Assembly: GCA_025362415.1 (NCBI GenBank)
Contig: JANYGM010000469.1
Location: 1 to 23,451, forward strand
Reading direction: 5' to 3'
Origin: a bacterium
Lineage (GTDB): Bacteria > Bacteroidota > Bacteroidia > Cytophagales > Thermonemataceae
Length of the DNA: 23,451 nucleotides
How positions within the stretch are numbered: the first letter of the stretch is position 1; each line of letters opens with the position of its first letter. The translations under genes were made by a program, and so were the position numbers. Shown here one piece after another: positions 1 through 6,926 of this stretch. The notes under the pieces are model-generated. The model was not told the DNA's origin. It saw only the letters and a list, made by a program, of their open reading frames with translations, and did not search any database.

Positions 1-1246
1 ACTCTTGTTGTATTCGTTGATTTTCTTGTTCTAATTTTTGTTTTTGTTGCTCCATTTGTTGTTTTTGAAGATTTATATCTTCTTGATTTTTAGCATCTTG
101 TGCTATTTTTTCTTTTTGGGTTTTCTGATAAAAGAAAAATCCAAGTCCAGCTAAAAGCACTACGCCACCAATAATAAAATACAAAGTATTATCATTTTTT
201 GGCTTGTCAGCATTTGCATCACTACTATTATTTTCTGTGTTTCCAGTAACATTAGCAGGTTTTGTAATGGCAAGTGGTTGCGTTTTGCCATCAATGCTCA
301 ATACCAAATCATTAGAACGCAAATCACTATTTTTTGTTGTTGTATCAGGAATAACGAAACTTATTTCATAATTTCCACTACTATTTTTGTCAGAATTATT
401 AGTATTATTGTCATTATTTGTTGTGTTTTTCCCTACATATTCTCCCAAAATATTGGCAATTTCGTCAGCAGAATTAACAATACTTGTTTCTGCGTTGGTT
501 TTGTCGGCAAGTTTCTGAAAATTATCTGCGCTATATGCGTTCCAAGTTTTATGCACAACAGAAAATACTTGCATATCCGCTTTATTAGCTTTTTCTATAC
601 AATCCTCAATTTTAAACGTAGAATTACTGTTATTCATTCCCACAGTAAGCACAATAAGTTGTTTTTCTGTAGCATCAGAATTTTTGTTAAGGTATTCAAT
701 AGCCTCATAAATAGCTTTATTCACATCAGAAACATAGTTTTTGTCGCTTACAGCTTTCACACGTCTATTGATTTCTTCTATCAAAGAGTTTTTATTTGAC
801 GTAAATTCTGCACTCATTGTATTCAAAATTTTGCTATCAGCATCAGTTTTCCAAAAAGAGGCAGCATTAAAAACGACATTGTCAGGGGCATTTTTGATAA
901 AATCAGCCAACCCATTTTTAAAATTATTGACAACTTTCATTTCAGTCATTCCAGAAGTTTCTATTAACAAAAAAACTGCTTTTTTAGCTTTTGAAGGTTG
1001 TTTTTCTGCATTTCCACCAGAAGTTCCGCCACTATTTGCACTAGCATTTATATTGGTTATTTGGATAGCAACTTCCTTGTTTGCTTGTAAAACTTTGGTA
1101 TTTTCTGACGTAAGTTTTTTGTCAGATTGTACTTTTAGTTTGATGTTGGGATAATTTTTTGAGTCTGTATCCACATTTTGTGCAAAACTTATTTTGCTAC
1201 TAATCAAGCAAATAGCTATGATTAGTATTGATAATATTTGTTTCAT
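1..1246 (-). CDS. VWA-domain membrane-anchored protein, 3' end outside window
   Basis: About 415 residues are visible; the stop codon lies beyond the window edge. The ATG at 1246 begins a Sec signal peptide (hydrophobic to about residue 20, ending SFAQN). A Ser/Gly/Asn-rich linker (68-88) leads into a von Willebrand A-like fold from residue 89 (KKAVFLLIETSGM). The MIDAS motif is degenerate: DxSxS is read here as E96-T-S98-G-M100. A transmembrane helix follows near residues 353-373 (LYFIIGGVVLLAGLGFFFY), then a Gln/Glu/Lys-rich coiled coil running off the window. The topology is therefore a periplasmic VWA domain, one helix and a cytoplasmic coiled coil. It lies 52 bp downstream of the FHA gene on the same strand, so the two are probably cotranscribed. 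VWA domains bind protein ligands; the partner is unknown. An FHA domain may follow the coiled coil, but that part is not visible. Confidence 0.8.
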   Translation of the reverse strand, partial: MKQILSILIIAICLISSKISFAQNVDTDSKNYPNIKLKVQSDKKLTSENTKVLQANKEVAIQITNINASANSGGTSGGNAEKQPSKAKKAVFLLIETSGMTEMKVVNNFKNGLADFIKNAPDNVVFNAASFWKTDADSKILNTMSAEFTSNKNSLIEEINRRVKAVSDKNYVSDVNKAIYEAIEYLNKNSDATEKQLIVLTVGMNNSNSTFKIEDCIEKANKADMQVFSVVHKTWNAYSADNFQKLADKTNAETSIVNSADEIANILGEYVGKNTTNNDNNTNNSDKNSSGNYEISFVIPDTTTKNSDLRSNDLVLSIDGKTQPLAITKPANVTGNTENNSSDANADKPKNDNTLYFIIGGVVLLAGLGFFFYQKTQKEKIAQDAKNQEDINLQKQQMEQQKQKLEQENQRIQQE

Positions 1247-1275
1247 AAAAGTATTATTTGTTTATTTTTTAAAAA

Positions 1276-1302
1276 TTCTCCCTTTGGGGTTAGGGGGCTT
1301 AG
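1276..1302. repeat. GC-rich palindromic repeat fragment overlapping the FHA stop codon
   Basis: The stretch contains CCCTTTGGGGTTAGGGGGCT, which is G/C-rich in an AT-rich setting. It resembles the reverse complement of the repeat inside the R-M gene at 4055-4138 (AGCCCCCTA...) and is related in pattern to the CCCCTAACCCC units of the LD-carboxypeptidase gene. The TAA stop of the FHA gene (1299-1301) lies at its edge, so insertion of the repeat may have set the present C-terminus. Confidence 0.5.
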
Positions 1303-1865
1303 TTTGCACTTCTAAGTTTAAAAATGGTATTTCCAATACGAATATTGTCGCCATCTTGCAGATTGCCATCTTCTGTAAAAACTTCATTGATAAATGTACC
1401 ATTTGTAGAAAGTTCGTCTTTAAATTTGAACTCACCCATACGGTACAAAATAGTCAGATGTTTGCCAGAGATTTGCCCATCTTGCACCACAATATCACAA
1501 CCAGCATCAGAACCAACAATATTTCTACCTTCACGCAACTTGAAATCTACGCCAAGTGCATCAATAGTAAAAGAAACCAACCAACCAACGAGTTTTCTAC
1601 CAGTTGTATTGCTATTATTTGGTGTAATATTTTGCTGATTTTGTTCAATATTTCCAGAAAAAATAGCTGTTTTATTAAAGTCTTGCTTTACGTTTGGGTT
1701 GATGTTTTGATTTTCAATAAGTTGCGTTTTGTCATCATTATTGGGGATATTCTGAATGATTTGCGTTTTATTGAAGTCTGTTTGCCCTGCATCAGGGCAA
1801 TAAGGGCATTTTTGGAGAGTATTTTCGTAATAATGTCCGTTGGCACAAAGATTATATTTGCTCAT
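1299..1865 (-). CDS. Zinc-ribbon FHA-domain protein
   Basis: This 188-residue cytoplasmic protein starts with a probable zinc ribbon (C7-x3-H11...C20-x2-C23). A low-complexity Asn/Gln-rich region follows, with three copies of a short motif: FNKTQII (T34), DKTQLI (T47) and FNKTAIF (T66). An FHA domain fills about residues 95-188, with the expected phosphothreonine-pocket landmarks G113-R114, S133-x2-H136 and N155-G-T-F-I-N160. FHA domains bind phosphothreonine peptides. By analogy with GarA/OdhI-type proteins, a phosphorylated N-terminal threonine could bind the protein's own FHA domain; this is inference. It is the promoter-proximal gene of an operon with the VWA protein. The Ser/Thr kinase at 14269-15819 is a candidate modifier. 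The FHA call is firm; the zinc ribbon is likely. Confidence 0.9.
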   Translation of the reverse strand: MSKYNLCANGHYYENTLQKCPYCPDAGQTDFNKTQIIQNIPNNDDKTQLIENQNINPNVKQDFNKTAIFSGNIEQNQQNITPNNSNTTGRKLVGWLVSFTIDALGVDFKLREGRNIVGSDAGCDIVVQDGQISGKHLTILYRMGEFKFKDELSTNGTFINEVFTEDGNLQDGDNIRIGNTIFKLRSAN

Positions 1866-2027
1866 ATTTGTAAGGTTTTATTTATTTGTAGGAAAATTAA
1901 ATAAAATTTTATGAATAGCAAAATTTCTTTTGAATTAAACGCAGAAGTTTTACAAATCTTGCTGACTTGTAAAAAATATTTCTTCTTCACCTCAAAAATA
2001 TTACGGACTAAATAACTTATATTTGTG

Positions 2028-2035
2028 CATAATAT
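2028..2035 (+). promoter_or_regulatory. Candidate -7 box for the R-M gene
   Basis: TATATTTG matches the Bacteroidota -7 consensus TAnnTTTG and lies 27 bp before the ATG at 2063. No good TTTG box is seen about 20 nt upstream, so the assignment rests on the -7 element alone. Confidence 0.4.
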
Positions 2036-2062
2036 TCTTGTAATGCCAAATCCCTCAAATCA

Positions 2063-5000
2063 ATGCAATTAGAACTAAAACAACCCGTACAAACGCTTAA
2101 CTCCTCTTACCGCAGGGCTAATCTTGGTTTGACACAAGCAACTACTTTTAAAAATAATCTTTCTAAATTGCTTGAAGGCATCAATAACACAGAATCAGAA
2201 GAAAATCAGAAAAATATTGTCATAGAATTTCTCAAAAATACTTATTACAAAGATTTACACGAAGTAAACACAAAAGGCAGGCAAGATTTGGTTATTCATA
2301 ACGACAAAACCGCTAAATCTAGCGTTGGAGTGATTATTGAGGTCAAAAGGACAAGCAACAAAACAGAAATGATTTCTGCTACAAACCCCAACGCAAAAGC
2401 ATTACAAGAACTTTTACATTATTATTTGAAAGAAAGATTTATCCATAATAACAAGGAAATCAAGCACTTAATCATTACTAATATTTATGAATGGTATGTT
2501 TTTGATGCGGCAGATTTTGAAAGATTTTTCTTTGAAGATAAAAAACTCAAAGAAGATTATAAAAATTGGACAGAAGGAAAACTAGGTTTAAACACAACTG
2601 ACTGGTTTTATAAGGAAATTGCAAAGCCATTTTTGGAAGACAAAACGCTTGAATGTACGTATTTTGATATACGAAAACTCAAAGATGTTGTAAATAGTGA
2701 TTTGCCTCTGGAAAGAGAACAAGAAATGCTACTTGTGGACACGTACAAGATGTTTACACCTGAACATTTGCTAAAACTTTCTTTCCAAAATGATGCCAAC
2801 ACACTCAATACGGCATTTTATAACGAACTTTTGCATATTTTGGGACTTGAAGAAACTGGCACAAGTAAGAAAATTATTACCAGAATTGCCAATGAAAATG
2901 ATAGAAATAAAGGCTCATTACTAGAGCGTATCATTAACTCGCTTGATAGAAATTCGTCTTACGAACAATATCCCAATAAAAAAGAATTTGGAGAAACTCG
3001 TGAAGAGCAACTGTTTAGTTTTGCGCTAGAACTCTGTATTACGTGGCTCAACCGCATTTTATTCTTAAAACTTTTAGAAGGGCAACTGCTAAAATATCAC
3101 CAAAAAGACCCACAACAAAAGTTTTTAAATAGCTCAAAAATTGAGAATTTTTCAATGCTTGACACACTATTTTTTGAGATATTGGCGGTTCCTGTGGCAG
3201 ATAGAGAACAAGATATTGCAGGGAAATTTGCTAATATTCCCTACCTAAACAGCTCACTATTTGACAAAACGGAATTAGAGAACGTATTGCAAATAAGCCT
3301 TTTAGAACGTAATTTGACAATGCCTATCTTCAATGCAACTGTTTTGAAAGATGACAATGGCAAACGTATTGTAGGTCAAAAAAGCACACTCCAATATCTT
3401 TTTGAGTTTTTAGATGCTTTTGATTTTGCGAGTGATGCTGACGTAGTTATTCAGGAAAATGATAAAACAATCATCAATTCTGCAGTTTTGGGGCTGATTT
3501 TTGAGAAACTCAACGGTTATAAAGATGGCTCTGTTTTTACGCCCTCGTTTATCACAATGTATATGTGTCGCGAGGGCATACGCAAGGCGGTTATTCAGAA
3601 ATTTAATGACCAATATCATTGGAATTGTAAGAATTTCAATCATTTGCAAAATAGAATAGATGACATCACCAAAGAAGAAGCCAACAAAACTTTCAATAAA
3701 TTAAGAATATGCGACCCTGCGGTAGGTTCTGGGCATTTTCTCGTGTCTGCACTCAATGAAATTATTGTGATTAAGCACGAATTAAGAATTTTGATTGATA
3801 AAAAAGGACTAAGATTAAGAGAACACCGTATTTCTACTGAAAATGATGAATTGGTTATTAGAAATAACCAAAATGATAAAAATTTTGTTTATGACTATAG
3901 AGATGATGAAAAACAAGAAATTCAAGAGTTGTTATTTAACGAAAAGCAAATTATCATAGAAAATTGTCTTTTTGGAGTGGACATTAACGCAAAATCTGTG
4001 CTTATTTGCCGTTTGCGTTTGTGGATAGAATTGCTGAAAAATATGTATTATATCAGCCCCCTAGCCCCTAGCGTAGCGCAAGGGGGAACAATACAAGATA
4101 CAAATGTATTTAAAGCCCCCTTTGGGGGTTTGGGGGCTAATTTGCAAACTTTCCCAAATATTGACATCAACATTAAGACAGGAAATAGTCTGATTAGCAA
4201 GTTTAATCTTGATGACAAAATGAATGATTTTGCACCTGCAGCAAGGCAATACATCAAAAAAATGATACCTGATTATAAAATTCAGGTAGAATTGTATAAA
4301 TCTGTGAAGGATAGAAATGCTAAAAACATCATTATCAAGAAGATAAAAGAATATAAAAATAATTTCTCTAAAATGTTTAATCCAAAAGATAAAGATTTTA
4401 GAGCGTGGAAAGACAAAGAAAATGAATGGTTTGTGTCTGCTAATAGTGCTTTTTTGGAATACGAACTCACAAGCAAACTTTTGGAAGAAAGCAATGCTTT
4501 AAAAGCCGTTTATGACAATAAAATGGCAATTTATACAAACGCTTTTGAGTGGCGTTTTGAGTTTCCAGAGGTGCTAAATGATGACGGAGATTTTATAGGT
4601 TTTGATTTGGTGGTAGGAAATCCGCCTTATTTTTCTGTAAGTAATGCAGACGCACTAAGACCAATGTCACATAAATATATGACTTGGGCATCTTCTGGTG
4701 ATATTTATGCTTTATTTTATGAGTTGGGACAATGGATTTTAAAACCAAAAGGGTACGAAATATTGATTACTTCTAATAAGTGGTTGAGAGCTAGTTATGG
4801 CGCATCAATGAGAAATTATATCATAACAGAAACAAATCCTTTGTTATTGGTTGATTTTGGGCAAAATTTGCTATTTGATAGAGCTATTGTGCATACAAAT
4901 ATCATTATGTCAAGGAAAGAGCCTAATCAAAATCAAATGGAGGCAGTAAGGTTTGAAGATGGTAAATTTTTTGAATATGTAAAAGTTTTGGGTGAGTATG

Positions 5001-5995
5001 TTGAAACATATAAAACACTCAATAATCAAGCTGATGCAGGTATTTGGAATCTTATTTCTCCTTTTCAAATTAGTTTGCAGGAGAAAATTGAAGCAAATGA
5101 AACACACAAAAAATTAAGAAATTGGGATATTTCAATTTATAGAGGTCTTTTGACAGGCTTTAATGAGGCTTTTATTATTAACGAGAGTGAAAAAGATGCT
5201 TTAATTAAGGCTGATAGCAAAAATATTGAAATAATAAAACCCATTTTGAGAGGTAGAGATACAAGGAAATATTATTGCAATTTTGCTAAATATTACATTA
5301 TTAACACCTATAATGGTTATATGGATTTGGTTAAAGAAACGCAGAAAAATATTGTGAAATTGCCTAATGATTTGTTCAAATACAAATCATCTAAAACCAA
5401 AAAATGGAAAACCGTAAAAAGGTTGGAAGCCACAAAAGGCAATAAATTTAGGGTAAATAGGGTTATTGTAAAAACGGATTATCCTACTATTGAAACACAT
5501 TTGAAAAAATTTGAAGTACAATTAAAAGCAAGAGAAGACCAAGGAGAAGATTGGACAAACTTGCGTAATTGTGCTTATATTGATGAATTTGTGAAGCCTA
5601 AAATAATTTTTTCAGAAATTACGAGTGAGCCACAATTTTATTATGATGAAAAGGGTTATTATCCAGAAGCAACTGTATTTTTTATATCTGGAAAGAATTT
5701 GAAGTACCTCACAGCACTTTTAAATTCAAAACCTGTCACTTTTTTCTTCAAATCTTTTTATATGGGAGGAGAATTAGTGGGCAAAATCAGGTATAAAAAA
5801 GTGTTTTTGGAACAAATACCAATTCCTACACCAACAGAAACACAAGAAAAAGCTATTATTGCGTTGGTAGATGCCATTATCTCCCAAAAAGCAGCTGGTT
5901 TGGATAGCCTAGAAAATGAGCGCAAAATAGATGCACTTGTGTATGATTTGTACGAAATTACGGCAGAGGAGCAAAAAATCATAGAAGGGAAATAA
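2063..5995 (+). CDS. Type IIG restriction-modification enzyme (Eco57I-like, N6-adenine methylase plus nuclease)
   Basis: This 1310-residue protein joins cleavage, methylation and target recognition in one chain. The N-terminus has a PD-(D/E)xK-type nuclease signature: D75 in GRQDLVI, and E93-V-K95 in VGVIIEVKR. The amino-methyltransferase core shows motif I as DPAVGSGHF starting at D551, a motif II acidic residue at D640 (GVDINAKS) and the catalytic motif IV NPPY at 853-856, typical of N6-adenine methylases. The C-terminal 300 or so residues resemble TaqI-C/Eco57I specificity regions (LRGRDTRKYY; a tail with VFLEQIPIPTPTETQ). The length suits type IIG enzymes. No separate methylase, specificity subunit or BREX/DISARM partner is seen nearby, so it looks self-sufficient. 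Residues 665-692 are encoded by an inserted palindromic repeat between motif II and NPPY. A PglX-like methylase is the main alternative, but the nuclease motif argues against it. Confidence 0.88.
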   Translation: MQLELKQPVQTLNSSYRRANLGLTQATTFKNNLSKLLEGINNTESEENQKNIVIEFLKNTYYKDLHEVNTKGRQDLVIHNDKTAKSSVGVIIEVKRTSNKTEMISATNPNAKALQELLHYYLKERFIHNNKEIKHLIITNIYEWYVFDAADFERFFFEDKKLKEDYKNWTEGKLGLNTTDWFYKEIAKPFLEDKTLECTYFDIRKLKDVVNSDLPLEREQEMLLVDTYKMFTPEHLLKLSFQNDANTLNTAFYNELLHILGLEETGTSKKIITRIANENDRNKGSLLERIINSLDRNSSYEQYPNKKEFGETREEQLFSFALELCITWLNRILFLKLLEGQLLKYHQKDPQQKFLNSSKIENFSMLDTLFFEILAVPVADREQDIAGKFANIPYLNSSLFDKTELENVLQISLLERNLTMPIFNATVLKDDNGKRIVGQKSTLQYLFEFLDAFDFASDADVVIQENDKTIINSAVLGLIFEKLNGYKDGSVFTPSFITMYMCREGIRKAVIQKFNDQYHWNCKNFNHLQNRIDDITKEEANKTFNKLRICDPAVGSGHFLVSALNEIIVIKHELRILIDKKGLRLREHRISTENDELVIRNNQNDKNFVYDYRDDEKQEIQELLFNEKQIIIENCLFGVDINAKSVLICRLRLWIELLKNMYYISPLAPSVAQGGTIQDTNVFKAPFGGLGANLQTFPNIDINIKTGNSLISKFNLDDKMNDFAPAARQYIKKMIPDYKIQVELYKSVKDRNAKNIIIKKIKEYKNNFSKMFNPKDKDFRAWKDKENEWFVSANSAFLEYELTSKLLEESNALKAVYDNKMAIYTNAFEWRFEFPEVLNDDGDFIGFDLVVGNPPYFSVSNADALRPMSHKYMTWASSGDIYALFYELGQWILKPKGYEILITSNKWLRASYGASMRNYIITETNPLLLVDFGQNLLFDRAIVHTNIIMSRKEPNQNQMEAVRFEDGKFFEYVKVLGEYVETYKTLNNQADAGIWNLISPFQISLQEKIEANETHKKLRNWDISIYRGLLTGFNEAFIINESEKDALIKADSKNIEIIKPILRGRDTRKYYCNFAKYYIINTYNGYMDLVKETQKNIVKLPNDLFKYKSSKTKKWKTVKRLEATKGNKFRVNRVIVKTDYPTIETHLKKFEVQLKAREDQGEDWTNLRNCAYIDEFVKPKIIFSEITSEPQFYYDEKGYYPEATVFFISGKNLKYLTALLNSKPVTFFFKSFYMGGELVGKIRYKKVFLEQIPIPTPTETQEKAIIALVDAIISQKAAGLDSLENERKIDALVYDLYEITAEEQKIIEGK
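4055..4138. repeat. GC-rich palindromic repeat inserted in frame in the R-M gene
   Basis: Two related G/C-rich blocks lie in the methylase coding sequence: 4055-4088, beginning AGCCCCCTAGCCCC, and a palindrome at 4114-4138 with arms AGCCCCC and GGGGGCT. They are separated by a short AT-rich spacer. The translated stretch (SPLAPSVAQGG ... APFGGLGA) is Pro/Gly/Ala-rich, unlike the Lys/Asn/Ile-rich protein around it. The first block resembles the reverse complement of the second, as expected for a composite inverted-repeat element. A related copy lies at 1276-1302. Confidence 0.7.
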
Positions 5996-6008
5996 GAAAT
6001 AACAATAA

Positions 6009-6044
6009 AAAAAGCCTTTCAAAATCACTTTTAAAAGGCTTTTT
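6009..6044. terminator. Rho-independent terminator after the R-M gene
   Basis: Arms AAAAAGCCTTT (6009-6019) and AAAGGCTTTTT (6034-6044) form an 11-bp stem with a T-run, beginning 14 bp after the R-M stop codon. The A-run/T-run symmetry would let it work both ways. It belongs to the same hairpin family as 6869-6909 and 23179-23211. Confidence 0.8.
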
Positions 6045-6093
6045 ATTGCTAATAAAGGAGTTTTTACGCTGATTTTAAATAAATTACATTTTA

Positions 6094-6125
6094 TTTGGAT
6101 AATGAAGTTACTTTTATTATGTTTG
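6094..6125 (+). promoter_or_regulatory. Bacteroidota-type promoter for the 191-aa gene
   Basis: TTTG at 6094-6097 is followed after exactly 20 nt by TATGTTTG at 6118-6125, matching the -33/-7 consensus (TTTG, 19-21 nt, TAnnTTTG). It lies about 48 bp before the ATG at 6173 and downstream of a terminator, so the gene has its own transcript. Confidence 0.7.
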
Positions 6126-6172
6126 TAATGAATGTACGCAGTTACGTATATTAACAAGTTAGGGGCTATTTT

Positions 6173-6748
6173 ATGAATACAGAAAACGAAATATATTTTG
6201 GGAATGAAGACACTTTTGCAATAAGGTATATATCAGGATATACAGGCAAACGTAAAAAGTATTTTTTTGCATATTGCCACTTAGTTTTGGGTGGACAAAT
6301 TATTGGGGATAAAGAAGAGCTTTGCTACCTAAACGCTTGGACATATTCATTTAATTTTTTGAAAGAGCAAATAAAAAATAATTTTAACTCAATTTGTCAT
6401 CCAGAATTTAATGGTAGAACTGATAGAGAATTATTTGAGTTAATTTGGAAAGCAAACCAATGTGAAGATGACTACGAATTAGAATTCGTACATTTGCCCG
6501 TTTTAGACAATAGAGTATGGAGTAATTGCTATATTTCAATAGACGAAACAACAGACGCATTCCTTATTACAATGACTGAACTAAATGGGAAAATAAAATT
6601 TTTGTGGGAAGGTTGGAGAGAGCCTTGTCCGACAGATAGAATAGGGAAATTATTTTCCGTTGTTGTTGATAGACAATTTGTAATAGAAACAATGGAAAAA
6701 TGTTTACAAACAATAGAAAATGAACGTTTAAATTATCCTATTAAATAA
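6173..6748 (+). CDS. Small cytoplasmic protein, possible Imm42-like immunity protein
   Basis: The 191-residue protein has no signal peptide or membrane segment. Its N-terminal layout, IYFGNEDTFAIRY, then a strand-rich segment (FFAYCHLVLGGQIIGD) and an acidic/Asn helix, resembles my recollection of Imm42-type immunity proteins of polymorphic toxin systems (GD/GN..FAI start). This is a weak fold-level likeness, not a firm match. Aromatic and acidic residues are plentiful, as in many immunity proteins. It has its own promoter and is closed off by a terminator on each side, so it is a single-gene unit. No cognate toxin (Rhs, YD-repeat or LXG) is visible, which would make it an orphan. It could equally be an unrelated hypothetical protein. 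Confidence 0.6.
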   Translation: MNTENEIYFGNEDTFAIRYISGYTGKRKKYFFAYCHLVLGGQIIGDKEELCYLNAWTYSFNFLKEQIKNNFNSICHPEFNGRTDRELFELIWKANQCEDDYELEFVHLPVLDNRVWSNCYISIDETTDAFLITMTELNGKIKFLWEGWREPCPTDRIGKLFSVVVDRQFVIETMEKCLQTIENERLNYPIK

Positions 6749-6868
6749 AAACTACGCATAACTTAGACTTGGCAAAAGTAGGGCAGAAGTGCTTTCCCAT
6801 ATTGTCAGAAGTTTACTTTTAATAGTAAAATGTACGTTTAGGCATTTCTACTATGGTTTATTCCAAAC

Positions 6869-6909
6869 TAAAAAAGCCTTTCAAAATCATTTTGGAAAGG
6901 CTTTTTTTA
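6869..6909. terminator. Bidirectional terminator between convergent genes
   Basis: CTAAAAAAGCCTTTC and its near-perfect complement GAAAGGCTTTTTTTAG bracket AAAATCATTTTG, giving a long stem with A-rich and T-rich ends. It sits between the stop of the 191-aa gene (plus) and that of the ABC exporter (minus, 6927), serving both. The core is nearly the same as the hairpin at 6009-6044. Confidence 0.85.
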
Positions 6910-6926
6910 GTTGATTTAATAACTTT

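Noticed and set aside
278..1904. Plus-strand open frames of 137-236 codons opposite the VWA and FHA genes
   Set aside because: They lie antisense to two clearly coding genes, are rich in Ile/Cys/Phe runs and have no recognisable domain.
2063..5995. PglX-type BREX methylase
   Set aside because: No BREX partner genes are nearby and the N-terminus carries a D...ExK nuclease signature.
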